The notes beneath the pieces are model-generated. The model had not been told where the DNA came from. It saw only the letters and a list, made by a program, of their open reading frames with translations, and ran no database searches. DNA of 64,000 nt from Mycobacterium sp. GA-2829 (GTDB lineage Bacteria; Actinomycetota; Actinomycetes; Mycobacteriales; Mycobacteriaceae): NCBI RefSeq assembly GCF_001499965.1, contig NZ_LQIT01000056.1, forward strand, positions 124,001-188,000, read 5' to 3'. How positions within the stretch are numbered: position 1 is the first letter of the stretch; each line of letters opens with the position of its first letter. The translations under genes were made by a program, and so were the position numbers. This document shows, piece by piece, positions 8,717 to 16,633 of the stretch.

Positions 8717-9864
8717 TGTGTCCCCCGTTTCTTCCTGAGCGCGCGGCTGAGCCTGCGGTAGGTGAAGGCCGCGACGACCGGCGCCCCACCCGCTGCGGTC
8801 GCCGATCGCATCGCCACCGCCTGCGGGGCGGTGTCCCCGTCGATGCGGGCCACGACCACGACACCCGCGGCCCCCTCGACCATCTCGCGGTCCAGCGTCG
8901 AGTCGCCGACGACGCCGCCGCGCACGACCCGCGCGGAATCACCCGCGCCGAGTTCGAGGAGCGCCGCCACCTCGTCGGCCCCGGACGCCGTGGATGCGCC
9001 GACGACGAGCAGGACGCCGTCACGCGCCGACGGGCACTGCGCATACAGGGTGCGCGCCAGCCGGGTCCGCTCGTCGCCGTCGGATGCTGTGGCGTCGAGA
9101 TCCACCGGCGGGATGAGGACGCCGTCGACGGTGTCGGTCAGTGTCGCCGTCATCGCGGCGCGTCCGGACCGGCGCCGGCGCACCATCAGCAGTCCGGCCG
9201 CACCCGCACCGCCGACGAGCCCGCCGAGGAACACCCCGATGAGCGATTGCCCGGAGCCGTCGTGGTTCGGTGTCGGCGGCTGCACGATCAGCAACGTGGC
9301 GGCCTCCGTCGACTGCAGCTCGACGGCCGCCCGGATACGCGCGAGTTCTTGCATCCTCATGGGGTCTGCGGATCCGCCCTGTTCCCACCTCGACAGTGCG
9401 GCGAGGATGGTGCGCAGTTGCTCGTCGACCCGCTGTTCCAGTTCATGCCCGTACAGGTCCAGCGCCACCTGCACGGTCCGGATCGCATCCTCGCGAGATT
9501 TGCTGGAATTGCTGATCGTGACGATTGCCGACTCACTGGCCTGGGCGACATTCAGCTCGGCCGGCTCGTCCATCGCCATTTTTCGGGCCACCGCCTGCGC
9601 GAAACCTTCGCCGGAGAGATAGGCGATTTCACCGCCGACGAAATTGCTCGTATTGCCTTGATTGTCGGGCGTGACCTGACTGGCGCCTGCCGCGATCGCC
9701 ATCAGGTCGGCCGGATTCTGCAGACGCACAAAGGCTGTCGCAGTCGTATCGCTGCCCATCGCGCCGAACCCCAGCCCGCCGATGAGCGCACCGAGGCATG
9801 CGCCGATGAGCGCGGCGGCGATCAATTTCGTTCGCACAAGGCGTGATTCCAGCGAAGAAATCAT
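8713..9864 (-). CDS. Wzz-like polysaccharide copolymerase with degenerate BY-kinase-like C-terminal domain
   Basis: This 383-residue protein (counted from the ATG at 9864) has a first membrane helix at about residues 13-37 rich in Gly and Ala, a periplasmic domain, and a second helix at about 203-228 followed by RRRR. That is the Wzz/CpsC layout, which sets chain length. Unlike a plain Wzz it continues into a cytoplasmic domain of about 140 residues. There VLLVVGASTASGADEVAALL stands where a BY-kinase Walker A would be, but the GKS/T is absent, and GVVVVARID resembles a Walker A' strand. No tyrosine-rich tail is present. An alternative ATG at 9945 would add 27 residues. It leads a coupled run of four genes and faces the divergent BcsB-like gene across a short intergenic region. 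Confidence 0.78.
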   Translation of the reverse strand: MISSLESRLVRTKLIAAALIGACLGALIGGLGFGAMGSDTTATAFVRLQNPADLMAIAAGASQVTPDNQGNTSNFVGGEIAYLSGEGFAQAVARKMAMDEPAELNVAQASESAIVTISNSSKSREDAIRTVQVALDLYGHELEQRVDEQLRTILAALSRWEQGGSADPMRMQELARIRAAVELQSTEAATLLIVQPPTPNHDGSGQSLIGVFLGGLVGGAGAAGLLMVRRRRSGRAAMTATLTDTVDGVLIPPVDLDATASDGDERTRLARTLYAQCPSARDGVLLVVGASTASGADEVAALLELGAGDSARVVRGGVVGDSTLDREMVEGAAGVVVVARIDGDTAPQAVAMRSATAAGGAPVVAAFTYRRLSRALRKKRGTQ

Positions 9865-10118
9865 CGCGATTGCGGGTGCTGGAACGCCCGACTCATTGAC
9901 TGACAACTCCGCGGCACTCCATCCTGACCTCGATGCGACCAACATCGTAATGGCCGCATTCGGTTCGCCGGGCCAGACACGGGTGTCGGTGCAGCACAGT
10001 TAACACGGTGGTGGTGGAATGGCCCAGCGGCGCGTCAGCTTCTTGCAAGTATGGTTTGCCGGTAACGTCCGGCGCTCAGGGGTGACTGGGTAGCCCAGAG
10101 ACTCGAGATGGAGCAACG

Positions 10119-12068
10119 GTGTCTGTTGGGTTCCTGCACCGGGCCGTCGGCCTGTTGTCGGCCGTGCTGATGGTGGCGGCGCTCGCCGCACCCGCCACGA
10201 CGCACGCCGCACCGCTGAACGCGGATCCGGCGGCCGGCCCTGAGGTGACCCTGCCGTGGCGCACGCTGGGCCTGCCCAGCGACATCAACATCGTCGGCGC
10301 CAACACCAACCAGGACTTCACCGTGCCGGTACCGACCGGCTTCCAACCCGTCCGGCTGCGCGGGCAGATCCACGCACCGGTCGACTTCGGTGCGGGCTTC
10401 GTGGAGATCAGCGACGGCACCGGCCGGTCCCTGGCGACGGTGAACCTGCCCGCCGTGGCGCCGGACCAGGCCGTTGTGCCGTTCGACGTCGACATCGCGG
10501 CGGGTGCGGTGCGGGCGGCGAAGCTGGGCCTGTCGTTCACCGTGCGGGAGGCCGCGCTGCCCGTCGGCGAACGGTGCGGGCTCGGCGAACGGGTGACGCT
10601 CAGTGACCTCGCGACGGTGTTCGTCGGCGGCGAACCGGCCCCCACCACCGTCGGCACGTTCTTCCCAGCGGTGCTGCAGCGGTTGACGATCTACGCGCCG
10701 ATCGACGCCGACGACGGCGAGGAGCAGGCGGTGCTCACCCTCGCGTCGGCGGTGGCGCGGATGTACCGGCCGCAGTCGCCCGCCGTCACGGTGGTCAAAC
10801 AGCCGCGCGGCACGCGGCCTCCCGCCGCACCGCAGTTCACGCGTGCGGTGGTGGTCGAGAACGGCGATGCCGGCCTGAGCGTGGTCAATCCCGACTCCCC
10901 CGACGTCTTCCTGCGGCTGTCCGGTCGGGGCGATCAGCTGGCCGCGCAGGCGTCGCTGGTGGCCAATGAGGTGCAGTCACTGGTGCAGGTGCCCGATGCC
11001 CGGGTCGACAAGGCGGGTTCGGCGGGCACGCCCGAGACCGACGAGTTCAGCTTCGACGATCTGGGGATCAGCGGTGAGAGTTCGGTGCTGCGGACGGCCA
11101 CGCTGACCGTGGGGGCGGACCGTGCGGAGTTGGGCGCCGGGCGCGTCGACGGCGTGCGGGTGCATCTGCTGGCCAACCACACGCCGGTGCAATCGATGGA
11201 TTCGGCGTCGGTGATGGTCAGCGTGAACGGGCAGGCCGTGCACACCGTCGCGCTGGGCGACAGTGGACGCCTCGACGAGGAGTTCGAGGTGCCCGCCGAA
11301 TTCCTGGGCCAGCGCATCAATCTCGAGTTCGACCTGACGTTCAGCCCGCGTCAGCTGTGCTCACCGACGATCGCGCCGGTCACTTTCCAGCTGGATCCGC
11401 GCTCGACGCTCACGGTGCGCCGAGGTGGCCAACCGCTCGGCGGATTCGCCGCGCTGCCTTCGGAATTCGGGCCCGAGTTCCTGGTGGCCCTCGACGGCAG
11501 CAATCCGAACCAGCTGCACTACGCCGCTCGCGTGGTCGCCGATATCGCACGGTTGACCGATACGCCGCTCGCGCCGCGGGTGGTGGACGTGCAGGCCGCC
11601 GCCGACGCCGGGATCGGCGCGCTGATCGTGGCGAACGCCGCGACGGTGGAACAGACCTCGATTCGGCCGCCGATCGGTGGAGAGAGCGCCGAGGTGGCGG
11701 TCGATCTGCGCGACGAGCTGCGGGCGGACATCAACCGGGGGCTCGGCTCGATTCAGGCGTTCGCCGACGAACCGCGTGACCGCACGGTGGTTCTCGTGAC
11801 CACCAGCGGGGCGTGGACGCTCGTGGAACCGTTGTTCGGCTATATCGATCAGCTGCCGGACGGCTGGTCGAGTCTGACCGGTGATGTGCTCGCGGCAGGC
11901 GCGGCCGGGACGGTCACCAACCTGTCGATCGGACCCGAGGACACCCCGCAACCGCCGGTCGAGGAGAGCACGGATTGGCGGGTGTGGGCAGCGGTAGCGG
12001 CCGGGTGCATCGTTCTCGCCGCGCTCATCGTCGGCGCGGTGTTGTGGCGCAGGCGCCGGAGCAGTTGA
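10119..12068 (+). CDS. BcsB-like exported, membrane-anchored protein
   Basis: This 649-residue protein has a signal peptide (residues 1-30, ending near THA), a long beta-rich exported part and a single C-terminal membrane helix at about 620-643 followed by RRRRSS. The exported part recalls bacterial cellulose synthase subunit B: an early TLPWRTLGLP block, a carbohydrate-binding-like domain with ERCGLGE, and a second with RINLEFDLTFSPRQLCSPT. BcsB guides the growing glucan out of the BcsA channel; no BcsA or PilZ protein is in this window. A role in receiving or guiding the locus polymer is inferred. The GTG at 10119 is used because the signal peptide begins there. It is divergent from the copolymerase gene, and the 3' end is 12 bases from the convergent HNH gene. 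Confidence 0.75.
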   Translation: MSVGFLHRAVGLLSAVLMVAALAAPATTHAAPLNADPAAGPEVTLPWRTLGLPSDINIVGANTNQDFTVPVPTGFQPVRLRGQIHAPVDFGAGFVEISDGTGRSLATVNLPAVAPDQAVVPFDVDIAAGAVRAAKLGLSFTVREAALPVGERCGLGERVTLSDLATVFVGGEPAPTTVGTFFPAVLQRLTIYAPIDADDGEEQAVLTLASAVARMYRPQSPAVTVVKQPRGTRPPAAPQFTRAVVVENGDAGLSVVNPDSPDVFLRLSGRGDQLAAQASLVANEVQSLVQVPDARVDKAGSAGTPETDEFSFDDLGISGESSVLRTATLTVGADRAELGAGRVDGVRVHLLANHTPVQSMDSASVMVSVNGQAVHTVALGDSGRLDEEFEVPAEFLGQRINLEFDLTFSPRQLCSPTIAPVTFQLDPRSTLTVRRGGQPLGGFAALPSEFGPEFLVALDGSNPNQLHYAARVVADIARLTDTPLAPRVVDVQAAADAGIGALIVANAATVEQTSIRPPIGGESAEVAVDLRDELRADINRGLGSIQAFADEPRDRTVVLVTTSGAWTLVEPLFGYIDQLPDGWSSLTGDVLAAGAAGTVTNLSIGPEDTPQPPVEESTDWRVWAAVAAGCIVLAALIVGAVLWRRRRSS

Positions 12069-12080
12069 GAGCTACGGGTC

Positions 12081-13550
12081 TCACGGTGGCACATTGCGCG
12101 GCGCGATGTTGGCCTGATTGCGCGCGCGCTCGGCCTTGATTCGCGCGTTGCGTTCGGCGTCGCGCGTGCGCCGTCGTTTCGGCGTTTTGAGTGTGCGCTG
12201 CGGGGAGGTCGGTGTTGTCGCCACCGTGGGCAACTCCGCGGTGCTGGTGTCCCAACCCGGCAGCAGCCACGCGCTCCCCGGTTTGGTGCGGTACTGCCGC
12301 CCGGTCGGGGCGGTCCACACGACGGTGCCGTCGGGCAGTTGAAGATCCGACCAGCCGCCGCGACCACTCCAGAATGTCTTGAGCAAATGATGTTCGCGGC
12401 ACAGGCATTTCAGGTTCGACGGGTGCGTCGGACCGTCGGGATGCGCGACGGTGTGGTCGACGTCGGCGTACACCGCGGCCCGCGTGCAACCCGGGAAACG
12501 GCACATCTGATCGCGCACCCGCACGAACCGGTCCAGCGCCGTCGACGGCCGGTACCGCGGCTCGGCCTCCTGCGGTGGGGCGACAGTGGTGACTTTGGCG
12601 CCCATACGGAGCAATTCGGCCAACAGCGACGTCGGGACGATGCCACCGCCGATCATCAGCGCGACGGGGGACTTCTCCGGAGCAGGCTTACTCGTCTCCT
12701 CTTCGGTGGCGTCGATCGGTTCGCCCGCGGCAGGCGGTTCGCCCTTCGCCTGTTCGAGGGCGGCGGCGTTGGCCACGATATGGACGACCACACCGTCGGC
12801 GCGGGCGTCGCGAACAGCTTTCGGGCAGTCGGGCTTTCCGCACTGGCACGCCAAGGTCTCCGCGCCGGCACCCAGCGCACCCATCGCGTCCGCGCGCCGC
12901 TGCCCGGCGGTGCGCGGGTCGTCCTCGCACACACCGGCGACCATCTGGTCGAGACGACGCTTCAACACTGCCGCGTCGCTCGCGAGCAATCGTCCCCAGA
13001 TCGACCCCAGTGCGCTGGGATCGTCCGGGCAACCGATCGAGATGTCCCGTTGCCGGGCCGCGACCCGGCTCTTGATGACCGCAGCCGGGTCGTGCCGGTC
13101 GACCACGATGTCCACGGCCTGTTCCAGACCTTCACCGGACAACCCACCCCAATGCGTCGCGGCCGCAGCGATATCCGCGTCGATCCGCGCGAGCACATCA
13201 CTTCCGACGACCAACCGGGTGCGCCAGGTGATCGTCGAGACGACCCGCGAGCTGAGCTTTCCTTCGGCGTAGAGCGCGCCCACCTTCGGCAACCGGTCGC
13301 GCAAGGCCAACCCGATGCACATCTCTTTCGACGCCGCGCGCGGACCGATCCCCATGGCGGCCGACACCTCCGCCGATGCGGCCGCCCATGGGTCGCACAC
13401 CCAACGGCTGCTCTCCTCCTCGGCGGCGTCGAGACGGCGCCTGGTCAGCTCGGCGATCGCGGCAAGACGTTCCGCACCCGCGACGGCCTCCGCGCGCGTA
13501 CGCTCCTCGACCAGCGCCACCAGGGCGGCATCATCGAGTGTCTCGCACAT
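12081..13550 (-). CDS. HNH endonuclease, DUF222 / 13E12-type repeat family
   Basis: This 489-residue protein belongs to the actinobacterial DUF222 plus HNH family, which includes the M. tuberculosis REP13E12 proteins. The DUF222 part occupies roughly residues 25-310. The C-terminal HNH domain has DQMCRFPGC, then DVDHTVAHPDG and LKCLCREHH, with the paired cysteines and the DH...H residues of a zinc-bound nuclease. The tail is rich in Arg and Lys. The ATG at 13550 (MCETLDD) is chosen; an in-frame alternative ten codons upstream exists. The cellular role of the family is unknown; many copies are mobile or duplicated. The copy looks intact. Confidence 0.88.
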   Translation of the reverse strand: MCETLDDAALVALVEERTRAEAVAGAERLAAIAELTRRRLDAAEEESSRWVCDPWAAASAEVSAAMGIGPRAASKEMCIGLALRDRLPKVGALYAEGKLSSRVVSTITWRTRLVVGSDVLARIDADIAAAATHWGGLSGEGLEQAVDIVVDRHDPAAVIKSRVAARQRDISIGCPDDPSALGSIWGRLLASDAAVLKRRLDQMVAGVCEDDPRTAGQRRADAMGALGAGAETLACQCGKPDCPKAVRDARADGVVVHIVANAAALEQAKGEPPAAGEPIDATEEETSKPAPEKSPVALMIGGGIVPTSLLAELLRMGAKVTTVAPPQEAEPRYRPSTALDRFVRVRDQMCRFPGCTRAAVYADVDHTVAHPDGPTHPSNLKCLCREHHLLKTFWSGRGGWSDLQLPDGTVVWTAPTGRQYRTKPGSAWLLPGWDTSTAELPTVATTPTSPQRTLKTPKRRRTRDAERNARIKAERARNQANIAPRNVPP

Positions 13551-13585
13551 GCGTTCGATTATGCCACCCGGGTATGACAACCCCC

Positions 13586-15742
13586 TTAGCTCGCGACGGC
13601 GTCGGTCGCCACCTTCTGCACCTCCACGAGGTTGTCGCCGTACACCCCGGCGTTGCCCAAACCGCAGTGCCGGTCGGCGGTGATCGCGTTGACCGTCGTG
13701 TTCGATCCCCCGCCCTGCCAGTGTCCGACGTTGGCCATCACCAGCCCCGGCATCAGGTCCGGCTCACAGCAGGCGGGCCCGACGAACGATCCGCGGTCGT
13801 TGAACACCCGCACCAGCTCACCATCGGTGATACCGCGCGCGGCCGCGTCGTCGGGATGGATGAACACCCGCTGACCGCCCTGCACCCGCATCTTGTCCGG
13901 CGCATTGCCGTACTGACTGTTGAGGAACGCGTGCGGTTTCGGCGAGATGATGCTCAGCGGATAATGCTGCGCCAGTTCCGGATTCGATTGAGGCGACTCG
14001 AACGGCGGCACATAGTCCGGAACCGGGTCCACGTACCCACCCGGCTGCATCCCCTCGTACATCGACCGCCACACCGGGACCACGAAGTTGCCGCCTTCGG
14101 CGAGGCTGGACTTGAACTCGCACTTACCCGACGGTGTCGGGAAGTTGCCCTCGGCGTGCGGCGCCCGGGTGTCCGGGGTGCCGACGCTCAGCCGCATCCA
14201 CCCGACCTCTTCGAGCTTCTCGTACGTGATCCCCTGCAGCGCAGGCGCATCCCAGTCGTGGAAGTCGATGAGCATCTCGCGGTCGGTGCGGTTCCAGTAC
14301 GCCATGGATTCCTCGTCGAACTCCATCGTCGCAGCCAACCGACGGAACAGTTCCACGTTGGGCACGCATTCCCCGGGCGGCTCGATCGCGGGCTGATTGA
14401 GCGAGATGTACAGGTGGCCCCAGGTCACCATGATGTCGAGCTGTTCGGCCTGCATGGTGGCGGGCAGCACCAGATCGGCGTACTTGGCGGTGTCGGTGAT
14501 GAAGTGCTCGCTGACGACGGTGAACAGGTCGTCGCGCATCAGTCCCCGCATCGTCTTCTCCTGCGCGGGGCCCTGCGACACGGGGTTGGAGTTGTACACG
14601 AACAGTGATTTGATCGGCGGGTCGAGAGCGAGTTCTCCGGTCAGCGCCATGCCGAGGTCCAGCTCGTTGACCACCCGGGTGCCCTCCGGGATCCACTGCG
14701 GCATGCAGATCTTGTCGAAGTTCGTCGGGAACTCCCAGATCGGCATCTCCATCGTGCCACCCCCGACGTGGCGCCACGCCCCGACAAGTGCGGGCAGACA
14801 CGTGATCGCCCGGATCGCTTGTCCCCCACCGCGACTTCGTTCCAGCGCCACCCCCTGACGGATGGCCGACGGCTGGCTGGTCGCGTATTCACGAGCCAGT
14901 GTGCGGACGTCGTCGGCGGGGATGCCGGTGATCTCCTCGACCCGTTCCGGCGGATAGTTCGCCGCCCGCGCCGCGAGTTCGGAGTAACCCACGGTGTAGC
15001 GCTCGACGTAATCGGTGTCGACCAGGCCCTGGGCGATGATTTCGTGGATCATGCCCATCGCCAGCGCACCGTCGGTGCCCGGGCGGATCCGGATGTGCCA
15101 ATCCGCCTGGCGCGCAGTGCGGTTGCGCACCGGATCGATCACGACGATCTTGGCGCCGTTGTTCTTGCGCGCCTCCAGCAGGAACGGCCAGCCGTGGAGG
15201 TTCGTACTGGTCATGTTCATGCCCCACACGATGATGTACTTCGAATGCGCCATCGACTCGACGTCGAGACCACCCGATCCGCCCACCGTCATGTGCCACG
15301 CGGTCGACGAACCCGATTCGCAGTACGTCTTCTCCGCCACCGTCGACCCGAGCCGGTTGAAGAACGCATCCCCGGAGGTCAACCCGTTGAGCACACCCTG
15401 GTGGCCGAGGTAGGCATGCGGCATGATCGCCTGGCTGCCGTACTCGTCGATGATCGCCGTCCAGCGGGCCTTGATCTCGGCCAGCGCCTCGTCCCAGGTG
15501 ATCCGCTCGAACGCACCCGAACCCTTGGGTCCCACCCGGCGCATCGGGTAGAGCAGGCGGTCGGGCTGGTAGTGGTGCTCCTGGAAGTTCTTGACCTTCA
15601 CGCACAGGCCGCCGCGCGTCATCGGATGGGCCGGATCTCCGGTCACGTCAACGAGTTTGCCGTCCTCGACGTGGTAGAGCATCGCGCACGTGTCCGGGCA
15701 GTCGTGCGGGCAGGCGCCTCGGACGATGGTGAGTTCCTTCAC
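13586..15742 (-). CDS. Molybdopterin-dependent oxidoreductase (DMSO reductase superfamily)
   Basis: This 718-residue enzyme has an N-terminal [4Fe-4S] motif (Cys11, Cys15, Cys19, Cys47; CPHDCPDTC), the molybdopterin fold across residues 55-560 and the dinucleotide-binding C-terminal domain near 600-715. No Tat signal is present, so it should be cytoplasmic. Near the expected molybdenum ligand the sequence reads TYCESGSSTAWH, where Cys141 or Ser145 are candidates. No electron-transfer or membrane subunit lies beside it, so the redox partner is unknown. It is related to the broad BisC/formate dehydrogenase-like group; the substrate cannot be assigned. The ATG at 15742 has GGAGGA-type bases upstream and is divergent from the next gene. 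Confidence 0.88.
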   Translation of the reverse strand: MKELTIVRGACPHDCPDTCAMLYHVEDGKLVDVTGDPAHPMTRGGLCVKVKNFQEHHYQPDRLLYPMRRVGPKGSGAFERITWDEALAEIKARWTAIIDEYGSQAIMPHAYLGHQGVLNGLTSGDAFFNRLGSTVAEKTYCESGSSTAWHMTVGGSGGLDVESMAHSKYIIVWGMNMTSTNLHGWPFLLEARKNNGAKIVVIDPVRNRTARQADWHIRIRPGTDGALAMGMIHEIIAQGLVDTDYVERYTVGYSELAARAANYPPERVEEITGIPADDVRTLAREYATSQPSAIRQGVALERSRGGGQAIRAITCLPALVGAWRHVGGGTMEMPIWEFPTNFDKICMPQWIPEGTRVVNELDLGMALTGELALDPPIKSLFVYNSNPVSQGPAQEKTMRGLMRDDLFTVVSEHFITDTAKYADLVLPATMQAEQLDIMVTWGHLYISLNQPAIEPPGECVPNVELFRRLAATMEFDEESMAYWNRTDREMLIDFHDWDAPALQGITYEKLEEVGWMRLSVGTPDTRAPHAEGNFPTPSGKCEFKSSLAEGGNFVVPVWRSMYEGMQPGGYVDPVPDYVPPFESPQSNPELAQHYPLSIISPKPHAFLNSQYGNAPDKMRVQGGQRVFIHPDDAAARGITDGELVRVFNDRGSFVGPACCEPDLMPGLVMANVGHWQGGGSNTTVNAITADRHCGLGNAGVYGDNLVEVQKVATDAVAS

Positions 15743-15846
15743 GGTCTCCTCCTGGGCTGCAGTGGGGTGCTACCAGTAGGGACGAGGTTTGTGGCCCGGC
15801 AATTGCACGCACATTAAGGTGCTGTGACTGTCGGTACGCTGAGAAC

Positions 15847-16626
15847 ATGAACGGCGTCTTGCTCCTCCTGATCATCGTGGTCGTCGCCGCGCTCGCCCTG
15901 GCGGTCATCAGCTCGTCGAAGGCCTCCGGAAGGCGTGACGCGGAGACCCTGGCCGACGCCAAGGCCGACGCCCGGCGGGTGATCGAACGGCTGGGCGGGC
16001 AGGTACTCAACCTCTCCGGCACCGACGACGCCTCCAAGCAGGCGCTGGCCGACGCCTCGGAGCGCTACACCGCCGCCTCGTCGCAGATCGACCAGGCGAC
16101 CACGGCGAAGCAGGCGCTGCTGGCGAAGGAGAGCGCGGTCGAGGGGCTGTACTACGTGCGCGCGGCCCGCGTCGCGATGGGCATGGATCCGGGTCCCGAA
16201 CTCGAGGCCCTGGCCGGTCAGCGGTCCGCGGGCGCGGTCACCGAGGACCGGCGGGTGCAGTTCGAGGGCCGGGAGATCGAGGCGTCGCCCGCCCCGTCGC
16301 AACGCACCCCGAACTACTACCCCGGCGGACGCGTCGCGGGCCGTCCGGTGCCCGCCGGCTGGTACTCCGAACCGTGGTGGAAGCCCGCGCTGGTGGCCGG
16401 CGCCTGGGGTCTGGGGTCGGTGCTGCTGTTCGACGCCCTGTTCTCCGGGATGCACGGCACCGGCTACGAACAGGGTTTCGCGCAGGGCTACGACCAGGGC
16501 TTCGATCAGGGTCAGGACGGCGGGTTCGACGACGGCGGTGGCGGCTGGGACGGCGGCGGCGACGGCGGCGGGTGGGGTGACTTCGGCGGCGGGGACTTCG
16601 GCGGCGGGGACTTCGGCGGGTTCTGA
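15847..16626 (+). CDS. DUF1542-type membrane protein with Gly/Asp/Gln-rich tail
   Basis: This 259-residue protein has an N-terminal membrane helix (residues 3-22) and then a helical, Ala-rich region with coiled-coil character (about 30-105). A central segment with aromatic GWYSEPWWKP leads into a second hydrophobic stretch near 180-195. The tail alternates GYEQGFAQGYDQGFDQG and then Gly/Asp-rich repeats ending GDFGG. Similar proteins are common in mycobacteria and have no known function. The tail resembles low-complexity segments that may self-associate. It sits alone between the divergent molybdoenzyme and the convergent antiporter; the stop codons of the two convergent genes are seven bases apart. 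Confidence 0.78.
   Translation: MNGVLLLLIIVVVAALALAVISSSKASGRRDAETLADAKADARRVIERLGGQVLNLSGTDDASKQALADASERYTAASSQIDQATTAKQALLAKESAVEGLYYVRAARVAMGMDPGPELEALAGQRSAGAVTEDRRVQFEGREIEASPAPSQRTPNYYPGGRVAGRPVPAGWYSEPWWKPALVAGAWGLGSVLLFDALFSGMHGTGYEQGFAQGYDQGFDQGQDGGFDDGGGGWDGGGDGGGWGDFGGGDFGGGDFGGF
16579..16620 (+). repeat. Tandem 15-bp coding repeat (GDFGG)
   Basis: Two complete copies and one partial copy of a 15-base unit (GACTTCGGCGGCGGG) lie in tandem at the 3' end of the DUF1542-type gene and encode the GDFGG repeats of its tail. This site is prone to slippage, so tail length may vary between strains. Confidence 0.9.
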
Positions 16627-16633
16627 CCCCGCC

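Noticed and set aside
9946..10118. Exact promoter boxes in the copolymerase / BcsB-like divergent region
   Set aside because: Possible -10 and -35 hexamers (for example around 10043-10068) have poor spacing, so no site is called.
12081..13550. DUF222/HNH gene as part of a mobile element or homing system
   Set aside because: No terminal repeats, integrase or intron boundaries were visible; the family is common in mycobacteria as single genes.
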